Positions 17,928 to 26,239 of a DNA stretch of 64,000 nucleotides are shown here, piece by piece. Both the position numbers and the translations under genes were made by a program. The notes beneath the pieces were generated by a model. That model saw only the letters and a list, made by a program, of their open reading frames with translations, was not told where the DNA came from and did not search any database. Each line of letters begins with the position of its first letter. The first letter of the stretch is position 1. The stretch is from Prolixibacteraceae bacterium (GTDB taxonomy: Bacteria; Bacteroidota; Bacteroidia; Bacteroidales; Prolixibacteraceae): the NCBI GenBank assembly GCA_009773765.1, contig WTWZ01000001.1, positions 121,320 to 185,319 on the forward strand. The letters are read 5' to 3'.

Positions 17928-18935
17928 TTAGCGAACAATAATTTTCTTCTGGAAAATTTCCGTTCCCCGTTTGATTTTTACAAGATAAATACCATTGGGC
18001 TTTCCGGTTAAATTAACCAGGTGTATGCTTTTATTAGAGAGAGATTCTCTGTAAACTGTTTGACCTGTGAGGTTTATAACTTCCGCCACATAATTTTTAT
18101 CAACCATCTGGGGCAGCTTTATGGTAAAAAGACCATTATTCGGGTTTGGATAAATCTGAATCATTTCATTACGGGCAATCTCCTTCAATCCAGTTACTGT
18201 TCCGTATTTCATTACAGTGGATCGCCTCATGCTGGCTTCATCACGAAAAGCTACATAAGGACTGCCGTCGGCTGAAAATGCCAGACTTGTATAAGTTGCA
18301 TTTCCCGTTGAAAAAGCATCGCCAACCTGAACCCAGTTGGAACCATCAAGTTTCATCAAACTGGCCTTATTTGATATTCCTGCATCTTTAAATACCACAA
18401 AGGGAGTTCCGGTTGACGAAAATTTGATATTCAAGTATGAGGCTTGACCTGTTGAAAAGTTTCGGTTTCCGAGAGCATTCCATGCTGAACCGTTAAATTT
18501 GTAAACTGTTGCTTTTCCGTCACTGTCCCAGGCCGCCACATGAGGAACACCAGAGTGAACTGCCAGTCCGCTGTAAGAGTCGTATATTCCGCCCGAAAAA
18601 CCCTGCTGACCAAGTAAAATCCAGCTATTTCCGTCAAACTTCATTACACTTGCCTTGTAATTTGCCCCATAATCACGGTAGGCTACGAAAGGAGTGCCAT
18701 TATCGATATCGAGATGAATAACATTTGTCATTCCACCTGTATTAAATCCGGGTGTTCCAATGGTTAACCAGCTACCACCACTGAATTTCATAACTGTAAT
18801 TTTGCTGTTTTGCATCACATCTTTCAGCGCAACCCAAGGTACGCCGTTATCTGTGTCAATGCTGATTACATCGCACCTGGCCTGCGTAAAACCTGCCGGC
18901 CCTACATTTACCCATGCTGTTCCGTCAAACTTCAT
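17928..18935 (-). CDS. T9SS-sorted repeat protein lacking a signal peptide (5' truncated)
   Basis: 335 residues. Residues 1 to about 250 are a tandem repeat of about 50 residues with the core VMKFDGxSWxxLG, which suggests a beta-propeller or similar. The end is a T9SS type A sorting domain: IQIYPNPNNGLFTIKLP, then GIYLVKIKRGTEIFQKKIIVR. T9SS cargo must first cross by Sec, but the frame begins inside a repeat unit (MKFDGTAW) and a TAA lies three codons upstream. A -7 box (TATTTTTG) sits 18 bp before the ATG, so the promoter is kept while the signal peptide and first units have been lost. Probably non-functional. Confidence 0.65.
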   Translation of the reverse strand: MKFDGTAWVNVGPAGFTQARCDVISIDTDNGVPWVALKDVMQNSKITVMKFSGGSWLTIGTPGFNTGGMTNVIHLDIDNGTPFVAYRDYGANYKASVMKFDGNSWILLGQQGFSGGIYDSYSGLAVHSGVPHVAAWDSDGKATVYKFNGSAWNALGNRNFSTGQASYLNIKFSSTGTPFVVFKDAGISNKASLMKLDGSNWVQVGDAFSTGNATYTSLAFSADGSPYVAFRDEASMRRSTVMKYGTVTGLKEIARNEMIQIYPNPNNGLFTIKLPQMVDKNYVAEVINLTGQTVYRESLSNKSIHLVNLTGKPNGIYLVKIKRGTEIFQKKIIVR

Positions 18936-18953
18936 TAATAATTAAAATTCGTT

Positions 18954-18961
18954 CAAAAATA
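18954..18961 (-). promoter_or_regulatory. -7 box of the truncated T9SS gene
   Basis: TATTTTTG on the minus strand, 18 bp before the ATG at 18935. Confidence 0.45.
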
Positions 18962-19054
18962 GGATGGTTCGATTATTATATTGTTTTCAAATCGTAAATT
19001 TGACAATCAGATTGTAAAAAAGAAACTCAAAAGAATAAAAAACAGTAATATTGA

Positions 19055-19062
19055 TATCTTTG
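19055..19062 (+). promoter_or_regulatory. -7 box of the membrane AraC-type regulator
   Basis: TATCTTTG, a match to TAnnTTTG, 38 bp before the ATG at 19101. Confidence 0.5.
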
Positions 19063-19100
19063 AAACTAACATAATAAGTTAAAACAGATTTTCAATTGCC

Positions 19101-20252
19101 ATGGCAGAAGACCTGATTATTTACACACCAATGTATGTTACCTTTTTCTGGGCGGTTGTTTTGCTCATAACAAAACGCGAGGATAACCGGGCAAAGTTTT
19201 TTTTGGGAATTTTTATGACAGTAGCTTTTCTGTTGTATTTTTCACATGCTGTTTTTTTTCAACAATTAGAATCAGTTTATACTTTTTTCGACACAATATA
19301 CGTATTTGCATTTCTTTCAGTTTATCCCCTGTATTATTGGTATATCAAACTCCTTTCGGTGGAAACGGAGTACAAACTGCGAAATTTTCGTTTATTTATA
19401 CCTGCGTTGGTGTTAACTTTAATTTCGTTTGTTTTGTACCAGTTGATGAGCGATACTGAAAGAGCGGATTATTATATGGGACATTTTATAAAAAGTAAGT
19501 CTGATGTAGAGTTTACAATACTAATGCAGCTTCAAAAAAATAATTACCTGGTCAGCAAGTTGATTTTTGCAATCCAGATATTCTTTTTTCTGTATTACGG
19601 AAGCAGACTGGTAAAAAATTATCACAAAAAAATAGAGAACTTCTATTCAAACCTCGAATCCAGGTCAATTTTATGGGTGAATATTCTACTTTATTCAATG
19701 GTATTGACTTCGTTAATGAGCTTGGTTTTAAACATAATCGGGCGCAGTTTTTTTATGGGTTCCAAAACATTCCTTATTTTTCCTTCCTTAATTTTCAGTA
19801 TTCTTCTATTTTTAATCGGATTTTTGGGTTACCTGCAAAATAACACCGTTATAGATTTGGAATTTGATGAGGAGAAAAATAACAATAACCTGAATTCAAA
19901 AAATTATAATACTGCTAAACTAAACGAAAAATTACTTAAACTTTTTAAGGACGTAGCAATTTACAAAAATCCGGATTTGAAAATTACCCAGGTTTCAGAA
20001 CTTTTACATACTAACCGGACATACATTTCGAAACACATCAATACCCAGTTTGGGTGTACTTTCAGCGATTTTGTAAATCGGTACAGGGTTGAAGAGGCGA
20101 AAAGGCTTTTAACCAGCGAATCATCAAAAGGCTATTCTTTAAATTATATTTCCGAAAAAGCGGGTTTTGGTTCGATGGGAAGTTTTATGCGTGTTTTCAG
20201 GGGTTTTGAAAAGATCACCCCGGGCCAGTACAGGGAGAAACACTACCGTTGA
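19101..20252 (+). CDS. Membrane-anchored AraC-family transcriptional regulator
   Basis: 383 residues. The N-terminal half holds about seven hydrophobic helices (residues 5-20, 31-51, 59-82, 98-117, 150-172, 193-215 and 224-245). A linker with an asparagine tract leads to a C-terminal AraC-type double helix-turn-helix (about 275-383): KITQVSELLHTNRTYISKHIN for the first and the motif GSMGSFMRVFRGFEKITPGQYR for the second. Such 7TM-HTH proteins are thought to sense a membrane-borne or external signal directly. Its target is unknown; the genes downstream are on the other strand. Confidence 0.82.
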   Translation: MAEDLIIYTPMYVTFFWAVVLLITKREDNRAKFFLGIFMTVAFLLYFSHAVFFQQLESVYTFFDTIYVFAFLSVYPLYYWYIKLLSVETEYKLRNFRLFIPALVLTLISFVLYQLMSDTERADYYMGHFIKSKSDVEFTILMQLQKNNYLVSKLIFAIQIFFFLYYGSRLVKNYHKKIENFYSNLESRSILWVNILLYSMVLTSLMSLVLNIIGRSFFMGSKTFLIFPSLIFSILLFLIGFLGYLQNNTVIDLEFDEEKNNNNLNSKNYNTAKLNEKLLKLFKDVAIYKNPDLKITQVSELLHTNRTYISKHINTQFGCTFSDFVNRYRVEEAKRLLTSESSKGYSLNYISEKAGFGSMGSFMRVFRGFEKITPGQYREKHYR

Positions 20253-20280
20253 TAAACAATTTCATTATTCGGTAATATAA

Positions 20281-20306
20281 AAAGGGAAGCGAAACCTCTT
20301 CCCTTT
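20281..20306. terminator. Hairpin between the AraC gene and the GH2 gene
   Basis: Stem AAAGGGAAG (20281-20289) with CTTCCCTTT (20298-20306). The minus strand continues as TTATATT, so the T-run serves that strand best; it may act in both directions. A second small stem TTTGCC/GGCAAA follows at 20313-20333. Confidence 0.55.
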
Positions 20307-20519
20307 AAAAAGTTTGCCTTGTGTTATGGCAAATTATACCGAGGGCCGGAAACGAAAGATTTCGATATTAAAACAAAACCTGATTTCCGCATATTTTAAA
20401 ATCACAAGATTTTTTTTGAAGCGTCCATAAAAAATTAAAGGACAAATGTTGTGTTTCCCATTCAAATTATTACTCTTAAATGGTAAAAAGAATTCTTACA
20501 TCGTAAAATATTTGAAAAT

Positions 20520-23327
20520 CTATTTTTTCAAGGCGATTACAATTGTAGGATCCATTGGATATTTACCCGATTCGGCTCCATATACTGAAAGTCCGCCCCG
20601 ATTATGGGTTGATTCGTCAACATGCAGCCGGATTGTTATTTTCCCATTTTCAAAGGCCTTTTTTACTGAAATTTCGTCGAGCATAACTTTTACCAAATAA
20701 CCATACGAACCGGCTTCATCAAGTAGCCAGGGTTTGTTTCGTTCTGTGCTGCCCCATTCCCATCCGGGTTCCTGGTTCATCCACGAAAGTATTCCCTGAT
20801 GGTCGGCAGGATCGTCAACCAGCTCAATCTCGTTAATTTTCTGGTTATTGGCGGTAATGGTAACCAGCGATCCGTGCAGTTTTTCATCGGTTTGCGGGTA
20901 ACTGTTTTTTCCGTAACCCGGAATTGTTCCCTTTTCAGAAACCACAGTCATTCCAATTCGTTCGGCATCGCCTTCTTCAAGGTATTTTTCCTGTGGATAG
21001 CGGGCTGCAAGTTCTGCCCTGAATTCAATACTTTCAACATCTTCAGCTTTAACATTTTCGGGTAGTTCAAATTCATACTCAAAAAATCCCGATCCCATTC
21101 CCCAAACTTTTTTTCCATTTTGAGGTGCATGATTTTTAATGCTCCAATCGGCTGCTGTATAACCGGATGGAGATTTCGTAATCAAGATATTTTCTGAAAC
21201 AGCATTTCCTGAAACCTTAAAAGGAACGAAATTACGATGCAGAATATTTCCGTTATTATCTGCAAGTTCAGTTGCCAAAATCAAAAGCATGTTTTCATTC
21301 GGGACAACAATTTCAACAGGGTTCAACGGCACAAATTCAAATGGAATGGCTGTAACCGAAACTTCGCCTGAAGAATGTTCTCTTTTTTCACCAAGCTGAT
21401 CCCAACCATAAACCTGATATTTTAGTTTTAAATTTTCCGGAATGTTATTGGTTACAGCGCTAATACCAACGGGAATCTGTATGGTTGATCCCCCCGTGTA
21501 ATTCTGATAAAAATCATCGCCGGCAACCACGTATAAATCGGAGTGAAAGTCATTCATTGTCATTCCGGGTAAAATTTCACCGAGGCCAAACATTTTTTTA
21601 GAGCGGTCGAACCGGTAGTAACCATTCCATTCGTTAATCACATCGTGGAATTCGGTAAACAGGAATCCCGCAATTTTCGGGCGCTTACGGAATTCATTCA
21701 TCATAATGTGGTATTCCCAGGTAATGTCAATATCGCCGGTGCTGCCTTCGTAACCCCAAACCGCGCCGCACTCGGAGTTAAACATGGGTTCGTTGCCCTG
21801 AACATTTCCTCCAATATAATTATGTGTTGAGCCAGGATAAGTGTTTTCTACAATTTCATCTAAAAACCCGGCCCAGTGGCGCGCAGGCAGGTAGGCGTGC
21901 CAGGTGTTAATATCTGTTACCACATGATCCCAGTTGCAGGGTGAATTATCTTCCACCAAACGTGTGGGGTCGTAAGCCTTTGTTTTGTGGTACCAACTGC
22001 GCACCCATTCCTGAGTTTCAGGTGTGTAGCTTCGTTTATCTGTAACAGAATCTTTACTGAACAGCCCCCATGTTTCGTTAAACAACACCCACGAAAAAAT
22101 GCTGGGGTGGTTGTAGTCACGTTCAATTTGTTTTTCTGCAATATACTCCCAGTTGGCTTTTGCAATGCTGTCGGGTTCGCCCCAGTAATTGGGGATGTCT
22201 TCCTGAATCAGCAGGCCCAGTTTATCGGCCCAGTACAATTTTCTGGGAATTTCAGCTTTAATATGAATACGCAAACCGTTCAATCCCAAATCTTTTGCCC
22301 GCTGTATTTCTTCCATCATAAACTGGTCTGAGGGGAATGTGTAAAATCCTTCAGGATGATAACTTTGGTCGAGTGCAAGTTTCAGGTAAATGGGTTCGTT
22401 GTTAAGCGCTACATACTGAAAGCCTTTCCCCGGAATTTCAACTGCCGAAACTTTGCGCATACCAAAATACGTGGAAACTTCATCGGGGAAAAAATCTGTT
22501 TTTAACGAAGCAGTAACTTCATACAAAAACGGGTTTTCAAGGTTCCACAATTTCATATTAGTAACTGGAATGTTAAAAGTTGCTGTATTGCTTCCTGCAC
22601 CAATTTCCCCCGTAAAACTTAGCGAATTGTTTTTACCGGTTATACTGAATTCAATTGCAGAAGCTGCATTTTCTGCCAAATTTACCTCAGCTTTAACCAG
22701 TTCGTTATCGATATCGGGCGTAAACCGAATATTTTTGATGTAATTTTCAGGCCGTGCTTCAATGAAAACAGTCTGCCAGATTCCCTTGGCATTACCGTAA
22801 TATTGTTTGCCCGATGGCCGGTTTTGAAGTTCCTCATCTTCAACGCGAACAACCAGCCGGTTTTCGCCTTCGGCTAAAAATTCTTCAATATTAAAGCTGA
22901 ATGGTACATAACCACCTGAATGGCTGCCTACTTCCTTTCCGTTGAGCCAGACTGTGGTATTAAAGTCGCTGGCGCAGAAAACCAGCCAGGTATTTTTGCC
23001 TTGCCAGTTTTTGGGTTTTTCAATTATAAAAGTTCTTGCATACCAGCCCACATTCACTTTTGGCAATTTAATTTCGCTTAAAGGGCTTGCCCACGAAAAA
23101 GGCACAAGTATTTTTTGGTTGAAGGTTTCGGGTTGGGTTTGCCAGTTTTCGGATAAACCTGCATTAATTGAGTCGGCTTTAAACTGCCAGTATCCATTGA
23201 GGTTTTGCCATACCGCCCTTTCGAAATTGGGTTGAGGATGCCCGGGCAATGGTATTTCAGCATTCTTTTTTTGACAGGAGAAAAGTGCAAAAAGGATAAT
23301 GAGAATAAAATGAAAATGCGTTTTCAT
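20520..23327 (-). CDS. Glycoside hydrolase family 2 lipoprotein (beta-galactosidase-like)
   Basis: 935 residues from ATG 23327, chosen because MKTHFHFILIILFALFSC is a lipoprotein signal with a lipobox Cys at about residue 18; the longer frame lacks this. Domains in order: sugar-binding jelly roll (about 30-200), immunoglobulin-like domain (about 200-310), TIM barrel (about 310-600) and a long C-terminal beta region. The acid/base is Glu418 in FNETWG and the nucleophile Glu519 in NSECGA. It hydrolyses a beta-linked sugar (beta-galactoside, -mannoside or -glucuronide cannot be told apart). It is likely anchored to the outer membrane or periplasmic side. No SusC/SusD neighbours. Confidence 0.88.
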   Translation of the reverse strand: MKTHFHFILIILFALFSCQKKNAEIPLPGHPQPNFERAVWQNLNGYWQFKADSINAGLSENWQTQPETFNQKILVPFSWASPLSEIKLPKVNVGWYARTFIIEKPKNWQGKNTWLVFCASDFNTTVWLNGKEVGSHSGGYVPFSFNIEEFLAEGENRLVVRVEDEELQNRPSGKQYYGNAKGIWQTVFIEARPENYIKNIRFTPDIDNELVKAEVNLAENAASAIEFSITGKNNSLSFTGEIGAGSNTATFNIPVTNMKLWNLENPFLYEVTASLKTDFFPDEVSTYFGMRKVSAVEIPGKGFQYVALNNEPIYLKLALDQSYHPEGFYTFPSDQFMMEEIQRAKDLGLNGLRIHIKAEIPRKLYWADKLGLLIQEDIPNYWGEPDSIAKANWEYIAEKQIERDYNHPSIFSWVLFNETWGLFSKDSVTDKRSYTPETQEWVRSWYHKTKAYDPTRLVEDNSPCNWDHVVTDINTWHAYLPARHWAGFLDEIVENTYPGSTHNYIGGNVQGNEPMFNSECGAVWGYEGSTGDIDITWEYHIMMNEFRKRPKIAGFLFTEFHDVINEWNGYYRFDRSKKMFGLGEILPGMTMNDFHSDLYVVAGDDFYQNYTGGSTIQIPVGISAVTNNIPENLKLKYQVYGWDQLGEKREHSSGEVSVTAIPFEFVPLNPVEIVVPNENMLLILATELADNNGNILHRNFVPFKVSGNAVSENILITKSPSGYTAADWSIKNHAPQNGKKVWGMGSGFFEYEFELPENVKAEDVESIEFRAELAARYPQEKYLEEGDAERIGMTVVSEKGTIPGYGKNSYPQTDEKLHGSLVTITANNQKINEIELVDDPADHQGILSWMNQEPGWEWGSTERNKPWLLDEAGSYGYLVKVMLDEISVKKAFENGKITIRLHVDESTHNRGGLSVYGAESGKYPMDPTIVIALKK

Positions 23328-23472
23328 GGCTTTAAAGTTGAATTTATTGTTTAACAAAAATAAGAGAAAAAACAGGATTTTGGCAAGGAGTGATCAAAAA
23401 ACAAAAAGCCGCTACAAATTATGTAACGACTTCTCAAGTGTGTATTTTTTTAAGAAAATCTATGCCTAATCC

Positions 23473-23823
23473 TTAGTTAGAAGGCTGCAATTTTAATTTC
23501 AACTCATTGCATTTGGCGCTGGCTTCGAGTTTTTCTGTTGCCGGTTTGTATGAAATGTAATTGGTAACCACCTTGTATTCACCTGGTTTTACGTTATTAA
23601 AGGTAAAAGTTCCGTCGAAATCGGTGTAGGTCTTTAAATCGGTACCTTCAATTTTTACTTCAACACCTACCAACGATTCGCCTGAGTTTGCATCAGTAAT
23701 TGAACCTACCAGAGCTACACTTGCTGGAGTATCAGTTGCTGATTCCTTTTTAACTTCATTTTCCTTTGCTGTAACGGCTACTGTCAGCAAGAGCGACAAA
23801 AAACCAATCAGTATTTTTTTCAT
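23473..23823 (-). CDS. Small secreted carboxypeptidase-like regulatory-domain protein, Pho-box controlled
   Basis: 116 residues: a signal peptide (about 1-19, ending VTAK) followed by one CarboxypepD_reg-like beta-sandwich. The domain, with GSITDANSGESLVGVEVKIEG, TYTDFDGTFTFNNVKPGEYKV and YISY, is clearly homologous to the N-terminal domain of the TonB receptor at 26240-29107. It has no barrel or plug attached. Four 11-bp-spaced hexamers lie upstream (23888-23926), the same layout as at the porin-pst operon, so it is probably expressed on phosphate starvation. Its job is unknown; it could bind or compete at the same periplasmic partner as the receptor's domain. Confidence 0.75.
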   Translation of the reverse strand: MKKILIGFLSLLLTVAVTAKENEVKKESATDTPASVALVGSITDANSGESLVGVEVKIEGTDLKTYTDFDGTFTFNNVKPGEYKVVTNYISYKPATEKLEASAKCNELKLKLQPSN

Positions 23824-23869
23824 TTTCGTATTTTTAATTTTTATTGAAATTTATCTTTTAATTCCAATG

Positions 23870-23926
23870 TAAAAATACTTCGTACCTGTTAAACCGCTGT
23901 TAAAGTAATATTACAGTTTTGTTACA
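23870..23926 (-). promoter_or_regulatory. Candidate Pho box array and -7 box
   Basis: On the plus strand the hexamers GTTAAA, GTTAAA, ATTACA and GTTACA start at 23888, 23899, 23910 and 23921: four units exactly 11 bp apart. In the gene's direction they read TGTAAC, TGTAAT, TTTAAC, TTTAAC. After exactly 10 bp comes a -7 box TATTTTTA (23877-23870). The layout of 11-bp direct repeats replacing the upstream promoter element is that of PhoB-type activators. Confidence 0.6.
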
Positions 23927-23940
23927 TTTATTTGCATGGA

Positions 23941-24402
23941 TCAATACTTGCGTTCACTGATAAATTTGCCTGCCCCGTCATACTTTTTCCAGGTTCCGGT
24001 TTTCTCGCCGTTAGTGTATTCCATATCGTACAAGAGGGTTCCCTTATCATCGTAAATGTACCATTTCCCGTGTTTTAGCCCGTTTTTATAATTTGCCACC
24101 GACACTTTAACTTTATAAATATTGTACATTTCCCAGGTTCCGTCCATCAGGTTATTTTTATACGAACGTATTTCGTTCAATTGCCCGTTGTCGAAGAATA
24201 CCTGAACAATACCTTCCTTTTTTCCCTCCGATATTTTGGCAGTCATTTTAACCATTCCATTCTCGTGCCTGCTTGTAAATTCACCGGTATAAAGCTTGCC
24301 ATCCTTGTAATATATTCCATCAATTTCCTTTATTTCCTGAGCATTGGCAGCATTCAGAAACAGAATACAAATGCCTGTAAAAAATACTAATTTCTTCATC
24401 AT
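23941..24402 (-). CDS. Secreted MORN-variant repeat protein (YwqK-like)
   Basis: 153 residues (152 if the second ATG is used), with a signal peptide ending near NAANAQ. The rest is about five MORN-variant units of roughly 22 residues, e.g. YKDGKLYTGEFTSRHENG, FFDNGQLNEIRSYKNNLMDG, YKNGLKHGKWYIYDDKG and TNGEKTGTWKKYDGAG. Databases often label such proteins YwqK antitoxins, but nothing here supports a toxin-antitoxin role; they are common exported proteins in Bacteroidota. It lies between two phosphate-associated genes but has no aligned Pho array. Confidence 0.75.
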   Translation of the reverse strand: MMKKLVFFTGICILFLNAANAQEIKEIDGIYYKDGKLYTGEFTSRHENGMVKMTAKISEGKKEGIVQVFFDNGQLNEIRSYKNNLMDGTWEMYNIYKVKVSVANYKNGLKHGKWYIYDDKGTLLYDMEYTNGEKTGTWKKYDGAGKFISERKY

Positions 24403-24453
24403 TTTTTTTGGTTAAAATTACTTCATTTTTTTGATTAACAGTTTGTGAAAAGA

Positions 24454-24473
24454 CCCCGGGCTTTCGTCCGGGG
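24454..24473. terminator. Terminator after the T9SS beta-helix gene
   Basis: Stem CCCCGG (24454-24459) with CCGGGG (24468-24473), loop of eight bases, with T-rich flanks on both strands (TCTTTTC on minus, CCTTTTAC on plus). It closes the TonB receptor / T9SS transcript. Confidence 0.65.
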
Positions 24474-24551
24474 CCTTTTACTTTTTGTTGATAATCGAGG
24501 TGGTTATCAAACACTGCATATTTTTAATTTTAATCCCGGACAGCATCAGTT

Positions 24552-26186
24552 TTACTGTGCTGTCATTTTCAGGGTTTTCATCTGGTTGTCAATAATTATT
24601 CTTCCAAAGTACAACCCTTTTGGCAAACCTTGTGCATCGAACCTAAACCTGTGAGTTCCTTTAAAAAGTTCACCGTTATGAATTTCGCTTACAAATGATC
24701 CTGAAAGATTATAAACCATAATCCTTACCGGTGTATCGTTGGTTAAAGTCAATTCAATATTAGTAGTTCCGTTAAACGGGTTCGGATAGTTTATCACGCT
24801 AATTTCTGAATCAGCAGCTTTAATCCTCTGTACCGAAGTAGTTGTCCAGTACGAAGCATTAAAAACAGGTGAACCTGCCATTGGCTGGAAGTTTGGTTTT
24901 GTTGCATTAAACGGGTCGGTTATTTTTGCATCGCTTCCTGCAGCCAGCATTTTGTTTCTTTTTGTTGCTTCGAGGAACCATGTTTCGAGTTGGGCTGCAG
25001 AAAAAGTTGTGCCATCGGTTCTGTATTTATCGCCAAAAATATCGCCTATGAAAGTGTTTTTCACTGTCATTTCGTTGTTGACTGCGGCATTTTGGGTTCC
25101 GGTTGATTCGAACCTCAGGCCGCGTCCCCAGCCAAGGTACAGCGAGTTGTAAACCGAAATGCGGCTGTTGCGGCGGATACGCATGGTAGCTCCTTCCTTG
25201 TGATTCTGAGGGAGTGAGTTGAATGTAGCCAAATCTTTTGCAGCGCCAAAACCACTGAGGTTGCTGAATATGGCTGATGTTTTCGGGGAAGCATTGCTTC
25301 CGTCCCTGTCATTGTCTGATTCAAAGCCGTTTGCGGTATCAGTGTCCACAATGGCCGGGTCGCGGAGAATAATGGCAAACTGCACCATTCCGCTGAAACC
25401 GTTGTCAGTGTCAAAGTCGTCGTCCTCGGTTTTGTACGAAATCAGGTGTTTTGCATTTACGGTACCACCAAACCATTCAAAACCATCGTCTCCTGAATAG
25501 GAAACCTGTACGTAGCCAATAGTTGTTTTACTTCCGACAGAATTAAGTGTCAGGCCGTTTACTTCGCTTCCGGTAGCCACTTCGTAACCGGGAAACTCAA
25601 TACGCACATAGGCAAGTACTCCTGAATTGTCGTTGTTGTCAGTTCCTCCGTAAGGAGAACCTATACCGCCTTCGGCAGTTCCCGAGCCACCGGCAAGGTT
25701 GTTTATTGCATTACCGTTTATAACAAGCCCGCCCCAGTCGCTGTTTGAGCGAAATCCGGCGCCCTGTGAAGAGGTGAAAACGATAGGGTTTACGCTTGTT
25801 CCAACTGCCATAATTTTTCCTCCTTTTTCAATGGAGAGCACGCTTTTGTTGGTTCCGCGGATGATGGTTCCGGGTTTGATGGACAGGGTTGCGCCGGCAT
25901 CGACATATACCCAGCCATCCAGCTTAATTACACCTTCCCATGTATCGTCGGAAGTAATGTGCAACCCTTCGGAACGGGAGAACTGTCCGTTACCTTTTGT
26001 AACTGTTGGCTCCGGATAGTTTGCATTTACCGGATTCCATTCTGTCCATCCGGCAGTCCAGTCGTTGATGCCGTCAAAAGCGCCTACATAGCTTACTTTC
26101 TGGAAAAAGCTGTTGTCAATGGATTGACTCTGTGCTCTTGCTGCCAGCAAGGTCAGTACAAAAATGAAGAGTAAAGATTTTTTCAT
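24552..26186 (-). CDS. T9SS-secreted beta-helix-like protein, partner of the TonB receptor
   Basis: 544 residues from ATG 26186, chosen because MKKSLLFIFVLTLLAARAQS is a signal peptide; the upstream extension is not. The body has features of a right-handed beta-helix protein: VYVDAGATLSIKPGTIIRG, then LSIEKGGKIMAVGTSVNPIVF, DWGGLVINGNAI, VRIEFPGYE and VSYSGDDGFEWFGGTVNAKHL. An acidic run TEDDDFDTDNG could bind calcium. The end is a T9SS type A sorting domain (NYPNPFNGTTNIELTL, then GLPKGLYFGRI). It is 53 bp downstream of the TonB receptor on the same strand, so most likely cotranscribed and displayed on the surface to feed it. The ligand is unknown; a phosphorus compound is suggested by context. 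Confidence 0.78.
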   Translation of the reverse strand: MKKSLLFIFVLTLLAARAQSQSIDNSFFQKVSYVGAFDGINDWTAGWTEWNPVNANYPEPTVTKGNGQFSRSEGLHITSDDTWEGVIKLDGWVYVDAGATLSIKPGTIIRGTNKSVLSIEKGGKIMAVGTSVNPIVFTSSQGAGFRSNSDWGGLVINGNAINNLAGGSGTAEGGIGSPYGGTDNNDNSGVLAYVRIEFPGYEVATGSEVNGLTLNSVGSKTTIGYVQVSYSGDDGFEWFGGTVNAKHLISYKTEDDDFDTDNGFSGMVQFAIILRDPAIVDTDTANGFESDNDRDGSNASPKTSAIFSNLSGFGAAKDLATFNSLPQNHKEGATMRIRRNSRISVYNSLYLGWGRGLRFESTGTQNAAVNNEMTVKNTFIGDIFGDKYRTDGTTFSAAQLETWFLEATKRNKMLAAGSDAKITDPFNATKPNFQPMAGSPVFNASYWTTTSVQRIKAADSEISVINYPNPFNGTTNIELTLTNDTPVRIMVYNLSGSFVSEIHNGELFKGTHRFRFDAQGLPKGLYFGRIIIDNQMKTLKMTAQ

Positions 26187-26239
26187 GATTATTCTTTTTA
26201 AAATTGTTTGAAATCTGAAATATTGAAATGATTTATCTG

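Noticed and set aside
2086..23327. A polysaccharide utilisation locus linking the GH29 and GH2 genes
   Set aside because: No SusC/SusD pair, and the two genes are 17 kb apart with housekeeping genes between.
23941..24402. Toxin-antitoxin antitoxin (YwqK)
   Set aside because: Has a signal peptide and MORN-variant repeats and no adjacent toxin candidate.
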